Positions 16,544 to 25,710 of a DNA stretch of 64,000 nucleotides are shown here, one piece after another; within the stretch, counting starts at the first letter, position 1, and each line of letters starts with the position of its first letter. Below the pieces are notes generated by a model. The model was not told the origin of the DNA and ran no database searches. It saw nothing but the letters and a program-made list of their open reading frames with translations. A program made the translations under genes and the position numbers. The stretch spans positions 1,116,001 through 1,180,000 of the forward strand of contig NZ_AP024896.1 in NCBI RefSeq assembly GCF_024347055.1. Reading direction: 5' to 3'. Source of the stretch: Vibrio porteresiae DSM 19223 (GTDB taxonomy: Bacteria > Pseudomonadota > Gammaproteobacteria > Enterobacterales > Vibrionaceae).

Positions 16544-16780
16544 GATCGAGTTCGCCGTGGTTTTCGTTGATAACCGTTACGTTCAAGAACCGGTTCGAGT
16601 TCGCCGTGGTTTTCATTGATAACCGGTACGTTCGAGAACCGATTCGAGTACCCCTTTGGTATCGCTGGTAACCGTAACGTTCAAGGATCGGTTCGAGTAC
16701 CTCTTGGTATTGCTAATAACCGTTACGTTCAAGAACCAGATCGAGTTCACCGTGGTTTTCGGTGCTTATCGTTACGTTTA
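16544..16780. repeat. Imperfect 49-bp tandem repeat array (about 4.8 units)
   Basis: Units start at 16544, 16593, 16642, 16691 and 16739 and are 49, 49, 49, 48 and 42 bases long. Each begins (G/A)(T/A)TCGAGT and contains AACCGTTACGTTC or a close variant. The junctions often form the palindrome GAACCGGTTC. Units diverge by point changes with little length change. It lies in the gap between the Lrp regulator and speB. Frames that cross it give only repeat-derived peptides, so it is probably non-coding. Confidence 0.8.
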
Positions 16781-16796
16781 TGGCCAGATTAATGAC

Positions 16797-16831
16797 AAAA
16801 AAATCGGCCTCAAAGTTCATTTGAGGCCGAT
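16797..16831 (-). terminator. Terminator of speB (speAB)
   Basis: Perfect 12-bp stem (ATCGGCCTCAAA / TTTGAGGCCGAT) with a 5-base loop, followed on the minus strand by seven T. It ends the speB transcript about 40 bp beyond the stop. Confidence 0.88.
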
Positions 16832-16869
16832 TGTACATTTACTTATCGAGAGTGCTCGAAGCGCGGCGA

Positions 16870-17814
16870 TTAAGCGCCTTGTACTGCGCCTTTTTCTGGG
16901 CGTTTTGATGCCCAAGTATAAAGAAGCTCAAGTGCAATGGTTGCACCGGCTAGCGCTGTGACTTCGCTTTGATCGTATGGAGGAGAAACTTCCACCACAT
17001 CCATACCCACGATGTTGACATCTTTTAACTTACGGATGATTTTCAGAATCTTATCTGAAGTCATACCGCCACATACAGGAGTACCCGTACCTGGTGCAAA
17101 CGCAGGATCAAGACAGTCAATATCAAACGTAAAGTAGACTGGACGATCGCCAACGACTGCTTTAATTTGCGCGACGATTTCATCTGCAGTTAGGTCATTC
17201 GCTTCCATCGCATTAATCACGTTAAATGCGTGATTTTCTGCTTTGTATTCAGTACGAATACCGATTTGAATCGAATGCTTCGCTGAAATCAGACCTTCTT
17301 TTGGTGCATGGTAGAACATAGTACCGTGGTCATAAGCACTGCCATTTGCATAAGTGTCAGTGTGGGCATCAAAGTGCACCAGTGCCATTTCGCCAAAGTG
17401 TTTTGCGTAAGCACGCAAAATTGGCAAGGTAATAAAGTGGTCACCACCGAGTGCTAGTAACGTTTTGCCTGATTTTAGGATCTCACCCGCTGCCGCTTCT
17501 AAACGGTAGGTGAAGTCTTCTGCGTCGCCACAGTCAAACACTAAGTCACCGCTATCAATCACATTGATGCGATCAAACAGGCTGAAATCCCAAGGGAATT
17601 TTTTACCTTCCCATGCAAGGTTAACCGATGCTTTACGAATCGCATCAGGCCCCATGCGTGCGCCTGGGCGACCAGAGGTGGCCATATCCAATGGCACACC
17701 TAACACCACCACATCCGCTTCAACATCAATCGGATCTCTCACGTAAGGACGACGCACGAAAGTCATTGCATTTGAATAAAGTGAATAATCAGTTTTCGTA
17801 AACAAATCATTCAT
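16870..17814 (-). CDS. speB: Agmatinase
   Basis: Hydrolyses agmatine to putrescine and urea using two manganese ions. The 314 residues have the ureohydrolase motifs GGDH (H126), FDAHTD (D149, H151, D153) and FDIDCLDPAFAPGTGTP (D231, D233), all ligands intact. The start codon directly follows the speA stop (TAAATG), so the two are co-translated. With SpeA it converts arginine to putrescine. The length and GTGTP substrate loop favour agmatinase over arginase. Confidence 0.96.
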   Translation of the reverse strand: MNDLFTKTDYSLYSNAMTFVRRPYVRDPIDVEADVVVLGVPLDMATSGRPGARMGPDAIRKASVNLAWEGKKFPWDFSLFDRINVIDSGDLVFDCGDAEDFTYRLEAAAGEILKSGKTLLALGGDHFITLPILRAYAKHFGEMALVHFDAHTDTYANGSAYDHGTMFYHAPKEGLISAKHSIQIGIRTEYKAENHAFNVINAMEANDLTADEIVAQIKAVVGDRPVYFTFDIDCLDPAFAPGTGTPVCGGMTSDKILKIIRKLKDVNIVGMDVVEVSPPYDQSEVTALAGATIALELLYTWASKRPEKGAVQGA

Positions 17815-19725
17815 TTAAAAATCCTCTAAATAAGTGTAGCCACATAGACCCTGCTCAAGTTCTTGCAGAATCGCTTCACGCTCGTTTTCTTCAACACGCT
17901 GCTCAAGCAGTTGTTGATAGTTGGCACGAATCATATCGACGTCAATATGCACGTAACGCATCATATCTTCGACGGTATCGCCTTGGTTAATAAACGCAAT
18001 TTCTGGCTCACCTTTCTCTGTAATGTTGACCACCACACTGTGGGTATCACCAAACAAGTTGTGCATGTCACCCAGAATTTCTTGGTAAGCGCCTACGAGG
18101 AAAAATCCCATTAGGTACGGCTTATCTTGGTTCCATTGTGGTACAGGCAAAGTGTTCTCAATGCCTTGGCCCTCAACGTATTGCTCCACAATACCGTCTG
18201 AGTCACAGGTAATATCCAACATCACCGCACGGCGATCTTCTAGTTGATCTAAGCCAGAAATCGGTAATACAGGGAACACCTGATCAATACCCCAAGCGTC
18301 AGGCAAAGATTGGAACAGTGAGAAGTTCACGAAGAACTTATCTGCCAAACGCTCTTGCAATTCATCAAGAATTGGACGGTGGAAGCGGTTTTTATTGTTC
18401 ATGCGCCGACTTAGCTCATGATAAATGCGCTGTGCTAGACGTTCCGCCCAAGCACGTTGATGCAAATTCAGTACACCAGTCGCGAATTGACTGTGCACTT
18501 CAGATAAGTCAGCTTGTGTATCGTTGTAAATCTCAATCAGTGCACGAGCATCGGAACCTTCGTGAAGGTTTTCCCAGCTACGCCACATGTTTTGCAGCAG
18601 TAGCGACTCTTCATCTTCCAGTTCTGACACTGGCTCAGGAGAATACGCTTCTGCACCAATCACGTTTGTGATCAAAACCGCATGATGCGCCGTAATCGAA
18701 CGACCCGACTCAGAAATGATGTTCGGCATTGGCTGATCGTACAATTTACAGATATCACCTACGGAGCTCACGACGTTACGCGCGTACTCAATCAAACCAT
18801 AGTTCATCGAGTTGGAGGATTGGCTACGAGTACCATCGTAGTCAACCGCTAGGCCGCCACCTACGTCAAAGTAATTAATTGACGCCCCAAGGGCACGCAA
18901 TTCACAGTAGAAACGCGCTGCTTCGTTGACGCCGTTACGTACGTCACGAATGTTCGCCATTTGCGAACCTAAGTGGAAGTGTACCAATTGCAGCGCAGAA
19001 AGCTGTTTCTCTTTCTTTAGACGTTCAATAACGGTCAGTACTTGCGATGCCGACAAACCAAATTTCGATTTTTCACCGCCGCTTGATTGCCATTTACCCG
19101 CACCTTGAGATGCTAAGCGAATACGCAAACCCAAACGTGGTTTGACACCCAAACTTTTTGCTTCGCTCAGGACGATGTCCAATTCAGACATTTTTTCCAA
19201 AACGATAAATACTTTATGACCCAGCTTTTCACCGATCAAAGCAAGACGAATGTATTCACGGTCTTTGTAACCGTTACAAACGATAACTGAGCTTGCTTGT
19301 TGTGCCATTGCTAGCACCGCAAGAAGTTCTGGCTTACTGCCAGCTTCCAAACCCAGTTGTTTGTGCTCTAGACGTGCTTGGCTCGCTAGAATTTCATCAA
19401 CGACTTCTTTTTGTTGGTTTACTTTAATTGGATAAACCAATAGATAGCGATTTGGATAGTCATATTCTTCAATGGCCTGGTTAAATGCTTCACAAATACC
19501 ATGCACACGCTGATGAAGAATCTGTGGAAAGCGAACCAATACCGGTACGTTCAGACCTTGGTCTTGGAGCTGTTCCACGATGCGACTTAACGGTGTTCCC
19601 TTCTCTTGGTCTTGCCTTGCGGACACAACCACTTCACCGTCATTATCAATTGCAAAGAAACCCTGGCTCCAATATTGCACATTGTAGTCAGCACGAACAC
19701 GGTCTAATTTGGATTCTTTTTCCAC
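17815..19725 (-). CDS. speA: Biosynthetic arginine decarboxylase
   Basis: Decarboxylates arginine to agmatine, the first step to putrescine. A 636-residue alanine-racemase-fold PLP enzyme: the PLP lysine is in YPIKVNQQKEVVDE, GLEAGSKPELLAVLA and VHFHLGSQ line the cofactor site, and the active-site Cys lies in ITCDSDG near the C-terminus. Translation starts at a GTG at 19725; an in-frame stop a few codons upstream rules out an earlier start and no ATG lies near. It is followed immediately by speB. Protein length is typical. Confidence 0.96.
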   Translation of the reverse strand: MEKESKLDRVRADYNVQYWSQGFFAIDNDGEVVVSARQDQEKGTPLSRIVEQLQDQGLNVPVLVRFPQILHQRVHGICEAFNQAIEEYDYPNRYLLVYPIKVNQQKEVVDEILASQARLEHKQLGLEAGSKPELLAVLAMAQQASSVIVCNGYKDREYIRLALIGEKLGHKVFIVLEKMSELDIVLSEAKSLGVKPRLGLRIRLASQGAGKWQSSGGEKSKFGLSASQVLTVIERLKKEKQLSALQLVHFHLGSQMANIRDVRNGVNEAARFYCELRALGASINYFDVGGGLAVDYDGTRSQSSNSMNYGLIEYARNVVSSVGDICKLYDQPMPNIISESGRSITAHHAVLITNVIGAEAYSPEPVSELEDEESLLLQNMWRSWENLHEGSDARALIEIYNDTQADLSEVHSQFATGVLNLHQRAWAERLAQRIYHELSRRMNNKNRFHRPILDELQERLADKFFVNFSLFQSLPDAWGIDQVFPVLPISGLDQLEDRRAVMLDITCDSDGIVEQYVEGQGIENTLPVPQWNQDKPYLMGFFLVGAYQEILGDMHNLFGDTHSVVVNITEKGEPEIAFINQGDTVEDMMRYVHIDVDMIRANYQQLLEQRVEENEREAILQELEQGLCGYTYLEDF

Positions 19726-19902
19726 ACTTATCTCTCACTAAATCGATGGATAAAAGGCACGTCATTTGAGCGAATGAAGCACCCTGCAGGTCAACTGCCA
19801 CGTGCTTTATGGAGAAAAAGCTATAACGTGTCTAATGATAAAAATTAATCGTTAAGACAATAATAGTTTGTTATGAATAATTGCACATACATTCCTCTAT
19901 AA

Positions 19903-20793
19903 TTAGTCATTTTGTGCAGCTTCACCTTGCAGCCAAGCCTCAAACTTTTTATTGCCATAGAGGGATTCTAGGTCATCCTCTTCCGCTGCTGCATCTTTAA
20001 GCGATGGGCTGGTTTGCACCGCTCTTTGTAAATCTTCAATCGCTTGTTCTTCAGCGCCCAAACGTGCATAGGCACAAGCACGTTGATAAAGTGCCGGACC
20101 ATTATTCTCATCGAGCTCAAGTACCCGATTACAAAGGCTCATCGCCCAGTGGTACTCTTTTATTGCCATCACTGCGTCGGCTTTATAGGTCAAGGCTTCC
20201 AGGTCACCAGGGCGGATTTTGAGAATTTCATCATACACTTCAATACGTTGATCTGCGGTTTGCATACTCTGCGCACGAAGCCAAAGGTTATGAATTTCGT
20301 TGATTATTTCTATTTCGCGGTTGTTATCGGAAATAATGCGGGTTTTACGCTTGAGATCGCGCTCCAAAGCAAGAAATTTCTTCTCATACTCTTGTGCAAT
20401 TTTATTCAATCGCTTGTCGGCCATTTCGGTGGTATTTACTTTCACCTCACGCAAAGAATGCCAACCAATCAAGGCAATTAGGGACGCTACGCCAGCAATG
20501 ATGTAGAAGAAATAAGTCACCGTTACATTCGCATAATTCATCGATTTATCGGCAACCGTCAGTTCCCTATCGGTGATCTGTACCGTTAACTTTCGTTCTA
20601 AGTCTTGCTGGTCTTGGCGCAGGGATTTGAGCTCATCTAGGATGTAGCGCTCCATCATCGGTTTATCTAATAGATCCGTTTGTGAATACGCTTTGGGTTG
20701 GGTATCAGACTCTTTCTTCTCATCGGCACTTACACCGGCACTGAGAAACAAGATTGCGGTTACCATTAATAGGGGAATTACACGTCCTATCAC
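19903..20793 (-). CDS. Membrane-anchored TPR protein
   Basis: A 296-residue protein with a cleavable-looking signal sequence (1-23, ending GVSA), a charged coiled coil (about 50-75), one membrane helix (about 90-111, VTYFFYIIAGVASLIALIGW), a second coiled coil (120-165) and three TPR-like repeats (about 170-270, including AYARLGAEEQAIEDLQRAVQ). The arrangement suggests a scaffold with its TPRs on one side of the inner membrane. No specific family is recognised. It is encoded upstream of speA on the same strand with a 177-bp gap and no clear terminator between, so partial co-transcription is possible. Confidence 0.75.
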   Translation of the reverse strand: MIGRVIPLLMVTAILFLSAGVSADEKKESDTQPKAYSQTDLLDKPMMERYILDELKSLRQDQQDLERKLTVQITDRELTVADKSMNYANVTVTYFFYIIAGVASLIALIGWHSLREVKVNTTEMADKRLNKIAQEYEKKFLALERDLKRKTRIISDNNREIEIINEIHNLWLRAQSMQTADQRIEVYDEILKIRPGDLEALTYKADAVMAIKEYHWAMSLCNRVLELDENNGPALYQRACAYARLGAEEQAIEDLQRAVQTSPSLKDAAAEEDDLESLYGNKKFEAWLQGEAAQND

Positions 20794-21572
20794 AGGAACT
20801 CCTCGATTGTCGTTTTATTGCTGATCGCCATACTATTCAATACCCGTTTTATTCACTAACAGGTAAACAGAGACGAACAATTGGATTCAGAACGAAACAT
20901 TTTTCAACCTTCACTCAACCACCAGTAAACCAGATGTTTCAAGATACATCTACCCTTTACGGTCGTAAATTCCAGTCAATCAGTTCACAAATATGGTTAG
21001 AACTCTAACATAATAAACTCCATGTTTGTCATCAATATTCAAATTTTGCACTGCTATACCTGATAATCCTGCTCCATAGATTATGCCCATTATCTTTGAT
21101 CTCTAAGCAAATACCTCTTTTACTGATAGATCTAATATTTTAATAAAATGTGAAATAAATGGTAACAAGCGACATCCAGGCCCTAGCCCAACATTTCACT
21201 GATCACTTATTTGGGTAAATGCATTCGACTACGAAACATTCTCTCCTTTTGCTACCGATCATTAACCCGTCCAAAGTGCCCAATTTCTATTCAATATCGA
21301 AGAAAAATCACTGCCAAAACATTCACTTTTCTTTGCTAGTCATGCTCTTTAACTGACAAAACACCTTGTTAATAAATTCAACTCAAAACGTTTTAAGACA
21401 AACTAATTGGTAAATTTTTATATTTAAAATTATTAAATAAAATCAATATCTTAAACAAAAAACCTAACATTAAACTGACATTTATCCTTGAAATATGAGA
21501 ATTTAATGTTTAGGGTACTATACAGTTTTGTTGCTAGATGCACTTCACACTAAAGACAACAAAGGATATTTT
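20794..21572. other. Long AT-rich region upstream of proVWX
   Basis: The largest gene-free stretch here. It must contain the proV promoter; a TACTAT/TATACA box lies at 21516-21524 but no well-spaced -35 box. The DNA from 21350 to 21500 is strongly AT-rich with A/T-tracts, as seen for osmotically regulated, H-NS-silenced proU promoters. An 84-codon frame at 20754-21008 mostly overlaps this gap and shows no protein-like features. Confidence 0.5.
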
Positions 21573-22766
21573 ATGTCGACCATCTTAGAAGTGAATAACC
21601 TCTACAAGGTATTCGGAGAATCCCCCGAAGAGGCATTTCCGCTCTTAGAACAAGGACTCAACAAAGACCAAATTTTTGAGAAAACGGGTCTTACCGTTGG
21701 TGTTAAAGATGTCTCTCTCACCATCAACGAGGGCGAAATATTCGTCATCATGGGTCTATCTGGCTCAGGCAAATCAACCCTAGTCCGCCTTCTTAATCGT
21801 CTTATCGAACCGACCCGCGGTGAAGTTCGCCTTAACGGTGACGATATTGCCAAAATGAGCGATGAGCAGTTACGTTCTGTGCGCCGTAAAAACATTGCGA
21901 TGGTGTTTCAAAACTTCGCTTTAATGCCTCACATGACGGTGCTAGAGAACGCCGCGTTTGGTTTAGAACTCGCCGGAATTGATGAGAGCACTCGCCATGA
22001 AACGGCGATAAAGGCCCTCGCTCGTGTAGGATTAGACGCCTATATCGATTCCTTTCCAGACGAACTGTCCGGAGGGATGAAGCAGCGTGTTGGTCTAGCC
22101 CGCGCTCTTGCCAATGACCCTGATATTTTGTTGATGGACGAAGCATTCTCGGCGCTCGACCCGCTTATTCGCACGGAAATGCAAGATGAACTGATTCGCC
22201 TCCAAAATGATGACCAACGCACCATAGTGTTCATCTCCCATGACTTAGATGAAGCGATGCGCATCGGCGATCGGATCGCGATCATGCAAGATGGCGTTGT
22301 GGTCCAAGTGGGTACGCCTGATGAGATCTTACACAAACCCGCTAATGATTATGTGGAATCCTTCTTTCGTGGCGTCAATGTCGCGTCAGTCTTCAGTGCC
22401 AAAGATATTGCCCGTAAACGTCCCAATACCGTCTTCAAAAAGCATGACAATGATGGCCCTGCCGCAGCGATGCAGTTGTTACTCGATGGCGACCGTGACT
22501 TTGGCATTGTCGTCGATAGAGCCAATAAGTATTCCGGCATCGTCTCTATTGATTCATTGAAACAAGCCAACAAAGAGCAGCGTTCACTCACCAGCGCTCT
22601 ACTGACCGACACCATCACCATTGAACCCGATGTCGCCGTCGGTGAGCTGATTAGCCAAGTTGCCAGCGTAAGCTATGCCGTACCTGTGGTGGATGATCAG
22701 GGCAATTACTATGGCGTTATCACCAAATCACGATTACTGCAAACTTTAGATAGGGAGTCACTATGA
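21573..22766 (+). CDS. proV: Glycine betaine/proline ABC transporter, ATPase
   Basis: Energises uptake of osmoprotectants by the ProU-type system. I start at the ATG at 21573 (MSTILEVNNL), eight bases after AAAGGA, not at the upstream frame start. The 397 residues contain Walker A GLSGSGKST (61-69), signature LSGGMKQRVGLARALA, Walker B ILLMDEAFSALDP and two C-terminal CBS domains (about 275-395), which in this family sense ionic strength. The stop overlaps the proW start (ATGA). This is the first gene of proVWX. Confidence 0.96.
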   Translation: MSTILEVNNLYKVFGESPEEAFPLLEQGLNKDQIFEKTGLTVGVKDVSLTINEGEIFVIMGLSGSGKSTLVRLLNRLIEPTRGEVRLNGDDIAKMSDEQLRSVRRKNIAMVFQNFALMPHMTVLENAAFGLELAGIDESTRHETAIKALARVGLDAYIDSFPDELSGGMKQRVGLARALANDPDILLMDEAFSALDPLIRTEMQDELIRLQNDDQRTIVFISHDLDEAMRIGDRIAIMQDGVVVQVGTPDEILHKPANDYVESFFRGVNVASVFSAKDIARKRPNTVFKKHDNDGPAAAMQLLLDGDRDFGIVVDRANKYSGIVSIDSLKQANKEQRSLTSALLTDTITIEPDVAVGELISQVASVSYAVPVVDDQGNYYGVITKSRLLQTLDRESL

Positions 22767-23881
22767 GTATTGAGACAACCAGTGTCGACACTGCCACCAA
22801 CGCAGCCCAAGCTGCTGATCCATGGAGTAACGCAGCACAGGCTGCCACCAGCAGTGATCCGTGGGGCACCGCCACTTCGTCCGCTCAAGCGACTGCTGAT
22901 TGGTTAAATACCGCTCCAACCAAGCCCCCTTTCGACTGGCTACATCCGTTTAACGATGCGGTTGTCCCATTCGATCACTGGGTGGAAACCGCGCTAAATT
23001 GGTTAGTTTTTCATGGTCGACCACTCTTTCAGGCGATTCGTGTTCCCATTGATCTGATTTTGTCATCCTTTCAAACGGCATTGGTGGCGACCCCTGCACC
23101 GTTAATGTTGATTATTTTAGGCTTACTGACATGGCAATTCGCCGGACGTAAGTTAGGTATCGCGTCGGTGATCTCACTCATCATGATTGGACTAATTGGC
23201 GCTTGGGAACAAGCCATGGTTACCCTCGCTCTGGTCATGACTTCGGTCTTTTTCTGTTTGCTGATCGGCTTACCCATGGGGATCTGGCTGGCGAGAAGCC
23301 CTAAAGCGGCGAAAATCATTCGTCCTTTATTAGACGCAATGCAAACCACACCAGCGTTTGTCTACTTAGTCCCTATTGTGATGTTGTTTGGCATCGGTAA
23401 CGTACCGGGGGTCGTGGTGACAATCATCTTTGCGCTGCCACCGATTGTCCGTTTAACCATCTTGGGTATTCAGCATGTTCCAGAAGAGCTGATTGAAGCG
23501 GGTCATTCGTTTGGCGCCAGTCCAAAGCAAATGCTGTATCGCATTCAATTGCCACTGGCGATGCCAACCATTATGGCTGGGGTTAACCAAACACTGATGT
23601 TGTCACTTTCTATGGTGGTGATCGCCTCCATGATTGCGGTCGGCGGTTTAGGTCAAATGGTTTTACGCGGCATTGGTCGTCTCGATATGGGTCTTGCGGC
23701 TGTAGGTGGCCTTGGCATCGTCATTCTGGCGATATTACTTGACCGTATCACTCAAAGTGTGGGTGAGCAAAACCGCGATAAACGCACTCGTTGGTACGAA
23801 ACAGGACCGATTTCGATCTTCTTTCGTCGCAAAACATCCACTAATTCACACTCAACCAAGAAAAATTTAGGAGAAGCGTAA
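22763..23881 (+). CDS. proW: Glycine betaine/proline ABC transporter, permease
   Basis: The membrane subunit has about seven helices between residues 100 and 345, and the EAA loop reads EELIEAGHSFGASPKQMLYR. As in E. coli ProW there is a long hydrophilic N-terminal tail (about 1-95); here residues 12-50 are Ala/Gln-rich with a partly repeated AAQAADPW-type unit (NAAQAADPWSNAAQAATSSD), suggesting a small internal duplication. It overlaps proV by 4 bp and proX by 1 bp, so all three are translationally coupled. Confidence 0.96.
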   Translation: MSIETTSVDTATNAAQAADPWSNAAQAATSSDPWGTATSSAQATADWLNTAPTKPPFDWLHPFNDAVVPFDHWVETALNWLVFHGRPLFQAIRVPIDLILSSFQTALVATPAPLMLIILGLLTWQFAGRKLGIASVISLIMIGLIGAWEQAMVTLALVMTSVFFCLLIGLPMGIWLARSPKAAKIIRPLLDAMQTTPAFVYLVPIVMLFGIGNVPGVVVTIIFALPPIVRLTILGIQHVPEELIEAGHSFGASPKQMLYRIQLPLAMPTIMAGVNQTLMLSLSMVVIASMIAVGGLGQMVLRGIGRLDMGLAAVGGLGIVILAILLDRITQSVGEQNRDKRTRWYETGPISIFFRRKTSTNSHSTKKNLGEA

Positions 23882-24888
23882 TGAACAACGCATGGAAAAC
23901 CGTACTCCTGACGGGACTCTCACTCACTGCCGTCACCAGCACCGCTTATGCGAAAGCGTTGCCTGGTGAAGGCGTTACGGTGCAACCTCTTCAATCTACT
24001 GTGGCTGAAGAGACATTCCAAACGCTTATCGTCAACAAAGCGATGGAAGCGCTCGGTTATAAAGTGCTGCCCACCAAAGAAGTGGATTACAACGTCGCTT
24101 ATACCTCGATTGCCGAAGGTGATGCCACCTACATGACGGTCAACTGGCAACCGTTACATGACAACAAATATGAAAAAGCCGGTGGCGATGCGAAGTTTTA
24201 TCGTAAAGGTGAATACATTACTGGCGCCGCGCAAGGGTATTTGATTGATAAGAAAACCGCTGAAAAGTACCACATTACTAACTTAAAGCAGTTCCAAGAC
24301 CCGAAAATTGCCAAGCTATTTGATGCCGATGGTGATGGGAAAGCCGACCTTTCCGGATGTAATCCAGGTTGGGGCTGCGAAGCGGCTATCGAACATCAAT
24401 TAGACGCGTACAAGTTACGTAATACTGTTGAACATAATCAAGGTCAGTACGCGACCATTATGGCCGACACCATCACCCGCTATAAAAAAGGTCAGCCTAT
24501 CTTTTATTACACTTGGACACCTTATTGGGTAAGTGGCGTTTTGGTTCCGGGTAAAGATGTGGTTTGGCTTGAAGTTCCATTTTCTGCTGTCGCAGGCAAG
24601 CCAAATGCATCAACCAAGCTGCCTAACGGTAAAGATTATGGCTTCCAAATGAACAGCGAACGTATTGTGGCTAATAAAGCCTTTGCGGAGAAAAATCCAG
24701 CGGCTGCGAAACTGTTCGCAGAGATGAAACTGAGCATCAATGATGTGAGTGCGGAAAACATGATGATGAGTAAAGGCCGCAACTCACCTCAAGACATTGA
24801 AGCGCATGCAAATGGTTGGATCAAAGCCCACCAAGCGCTGTTTGATTCTTGGATAAAAGCAGCCAAACAAGCCGCGGCTAAGTCATAA
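23881..24888 (+). CDS. proX: Glycine betaine/proline-binding periplasmic protein
   Basis: The soluble receptor of the ProU-type system. The 335 residues start with a signal peptide (cleaved near TAYA-KALPG). Trp residues expected to cage the trimethylammonium group are present (VNWQPLHD, TWTPYWVSG), and CNPGWGC can form the disulphide seen in E. coli ProX. The start overlaps the proW stop (TAATG). The gene is followed by a MarR-type regulator on the same strand 91 bp later. Confidence 0.96.
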   Translation: MNNAWKTVLLTGLSLTAVTSTAYAKALPGEGVTVQPLQSTVAEETFQTLIVNKAMEALGYKVLPTKEVDYNVAYTSIAEGDATYMTVNWQPLHDNKYEKAGGDAKFYRKGEYITGAAQGYLIDKKTAEKYHITNLKQFQDPKIAKLFDADGDGKADLSGCNPGWGCEAAIEHQLDAYKLRNTVEHNQGQYATIMADTITRYKKGQPIFYYTWTPYWVSGVLVPGKDVVWLEVPFSAVAGKPNASTKLPNGKDYGFQMNSERIVANKAFAEKNPAAAKLFAEMKLSINDVSAENMMMSKGRNSPQDIEAHANGWIKAHQALFDSWIKAAKQAAAKS

Positions 24889-24979
24889 CCAAGCGAAGCG
24901 ATAATCAAACGTTATCACTGACGGAAGATATGGGCAGGCAAAACTGCCTATATCTTCCCCTCTAACCGCAAAGGAGTGA

Positions 24980-25435
24980 ATGTTGGAACTGCATGAAGAA
25001 GTGTTGGTCTCGATTCGACAGATCATTCGCGCTGTGGATTTACGATCGAAAAAACTCAATCGCGATTTTGGCTTAACCAGCCCCCAGCTGTTATTGCTGC
25101 GTTCGGTCGATGAATCAGGTAAGCAAACCATTCGCCAGCTCTCAAAGCAGGCCAATATGAGTCAAGCTACTGCCACCAGCATACTTGATCGCTTAGAAGC
25201 ACGAGAACTTATTGTTCGAAGCCGTGACGAGCAGGATAAGCGTAAAGTTCATGCCCAGCTCACGCCGCAGGGTAAAGCGGTGTTGGCCCACGCGCCACAA
25301 TTATTGCACCAAGACGTCATCGAACAACTTGAAGCCCTTGCCCCATGGGAACAAACCTTACTGCTCTCCTCGTTACAGCGTTTATCGCAAATGATGAATG
25401 CGTCTGATGATCCCGCGGTTCCGCCTCACTCTTAG
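24980..25435 (+). CDS. MarR-family regulator, CosR/EctR-like
   Basis: The 151 residues form a MarR winged helix: the recognition region reads IRQLSKQANMSQATATSILD and the wing RSRDEQDKRKVHAQLT. The N-terminus (ELHEEVLVSIRQIIRAVDLR) resembles, from memory, the CosR/EctR regulators that repress ectoine and betaine-uptake genes in vibrios and halophiles. Placement right after proVWX, in a window that also has ectABC, supports such a role. The ATG is only three bases from AAGGAG; the next codon (TTG, 24983) has better spacing, so the start may be one codon later. Family call is firm, orthology moderate. Confidence 0.85.
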   Translation: MLELHEEVLVSIRQIIRAVDLRSKKLNRDFGLTSPQLLLLRSVDESGKQTIRQLSKQANMSQATATSILDRLEARELIVRSRDEQDKRKVHAQLTPQGKAVLAHAPQLLHQDVIEQLEALAPWEQTLLLSSLQRLSQMMNASDDPAVPPHS

Positions 25436-25710
25436 CTAGGTTTGCCCTCTTTTATTCTCATTACTGAACTCGGTTCACTGTGACACTTTCTTAAAAAATG
25501 AGAGTTAGCTTAATACTTTGATTTTATTCCTGCCTTTGTTTGGCAAACTCCTTTAACAGCTCATAAACTAAAACTCGATAATGGTTTGTGATTTAGGGTT
25601 GTATTTTCCATCATTCTCATGCACTTTAACGCCCTCTCGTGTCCTTAGCTCCATGATTATCATTGGGTTAGCTGCGATGTGAATAATCAGACCAACTATT
25701 AAACGGGAGT

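Noticed and set aside
16544..16780. Possible CRISPR array
   Set aside because: Units are contiguous and similar over their full length, with no unique spacers and no cas genes nearby.
16656..16961. A 101-codon plus-strand frame across the tandem repeats
   Set aside because: Its first half is only translated repeat units and its second half is antisense to speB and its terminator; no ribosome site.
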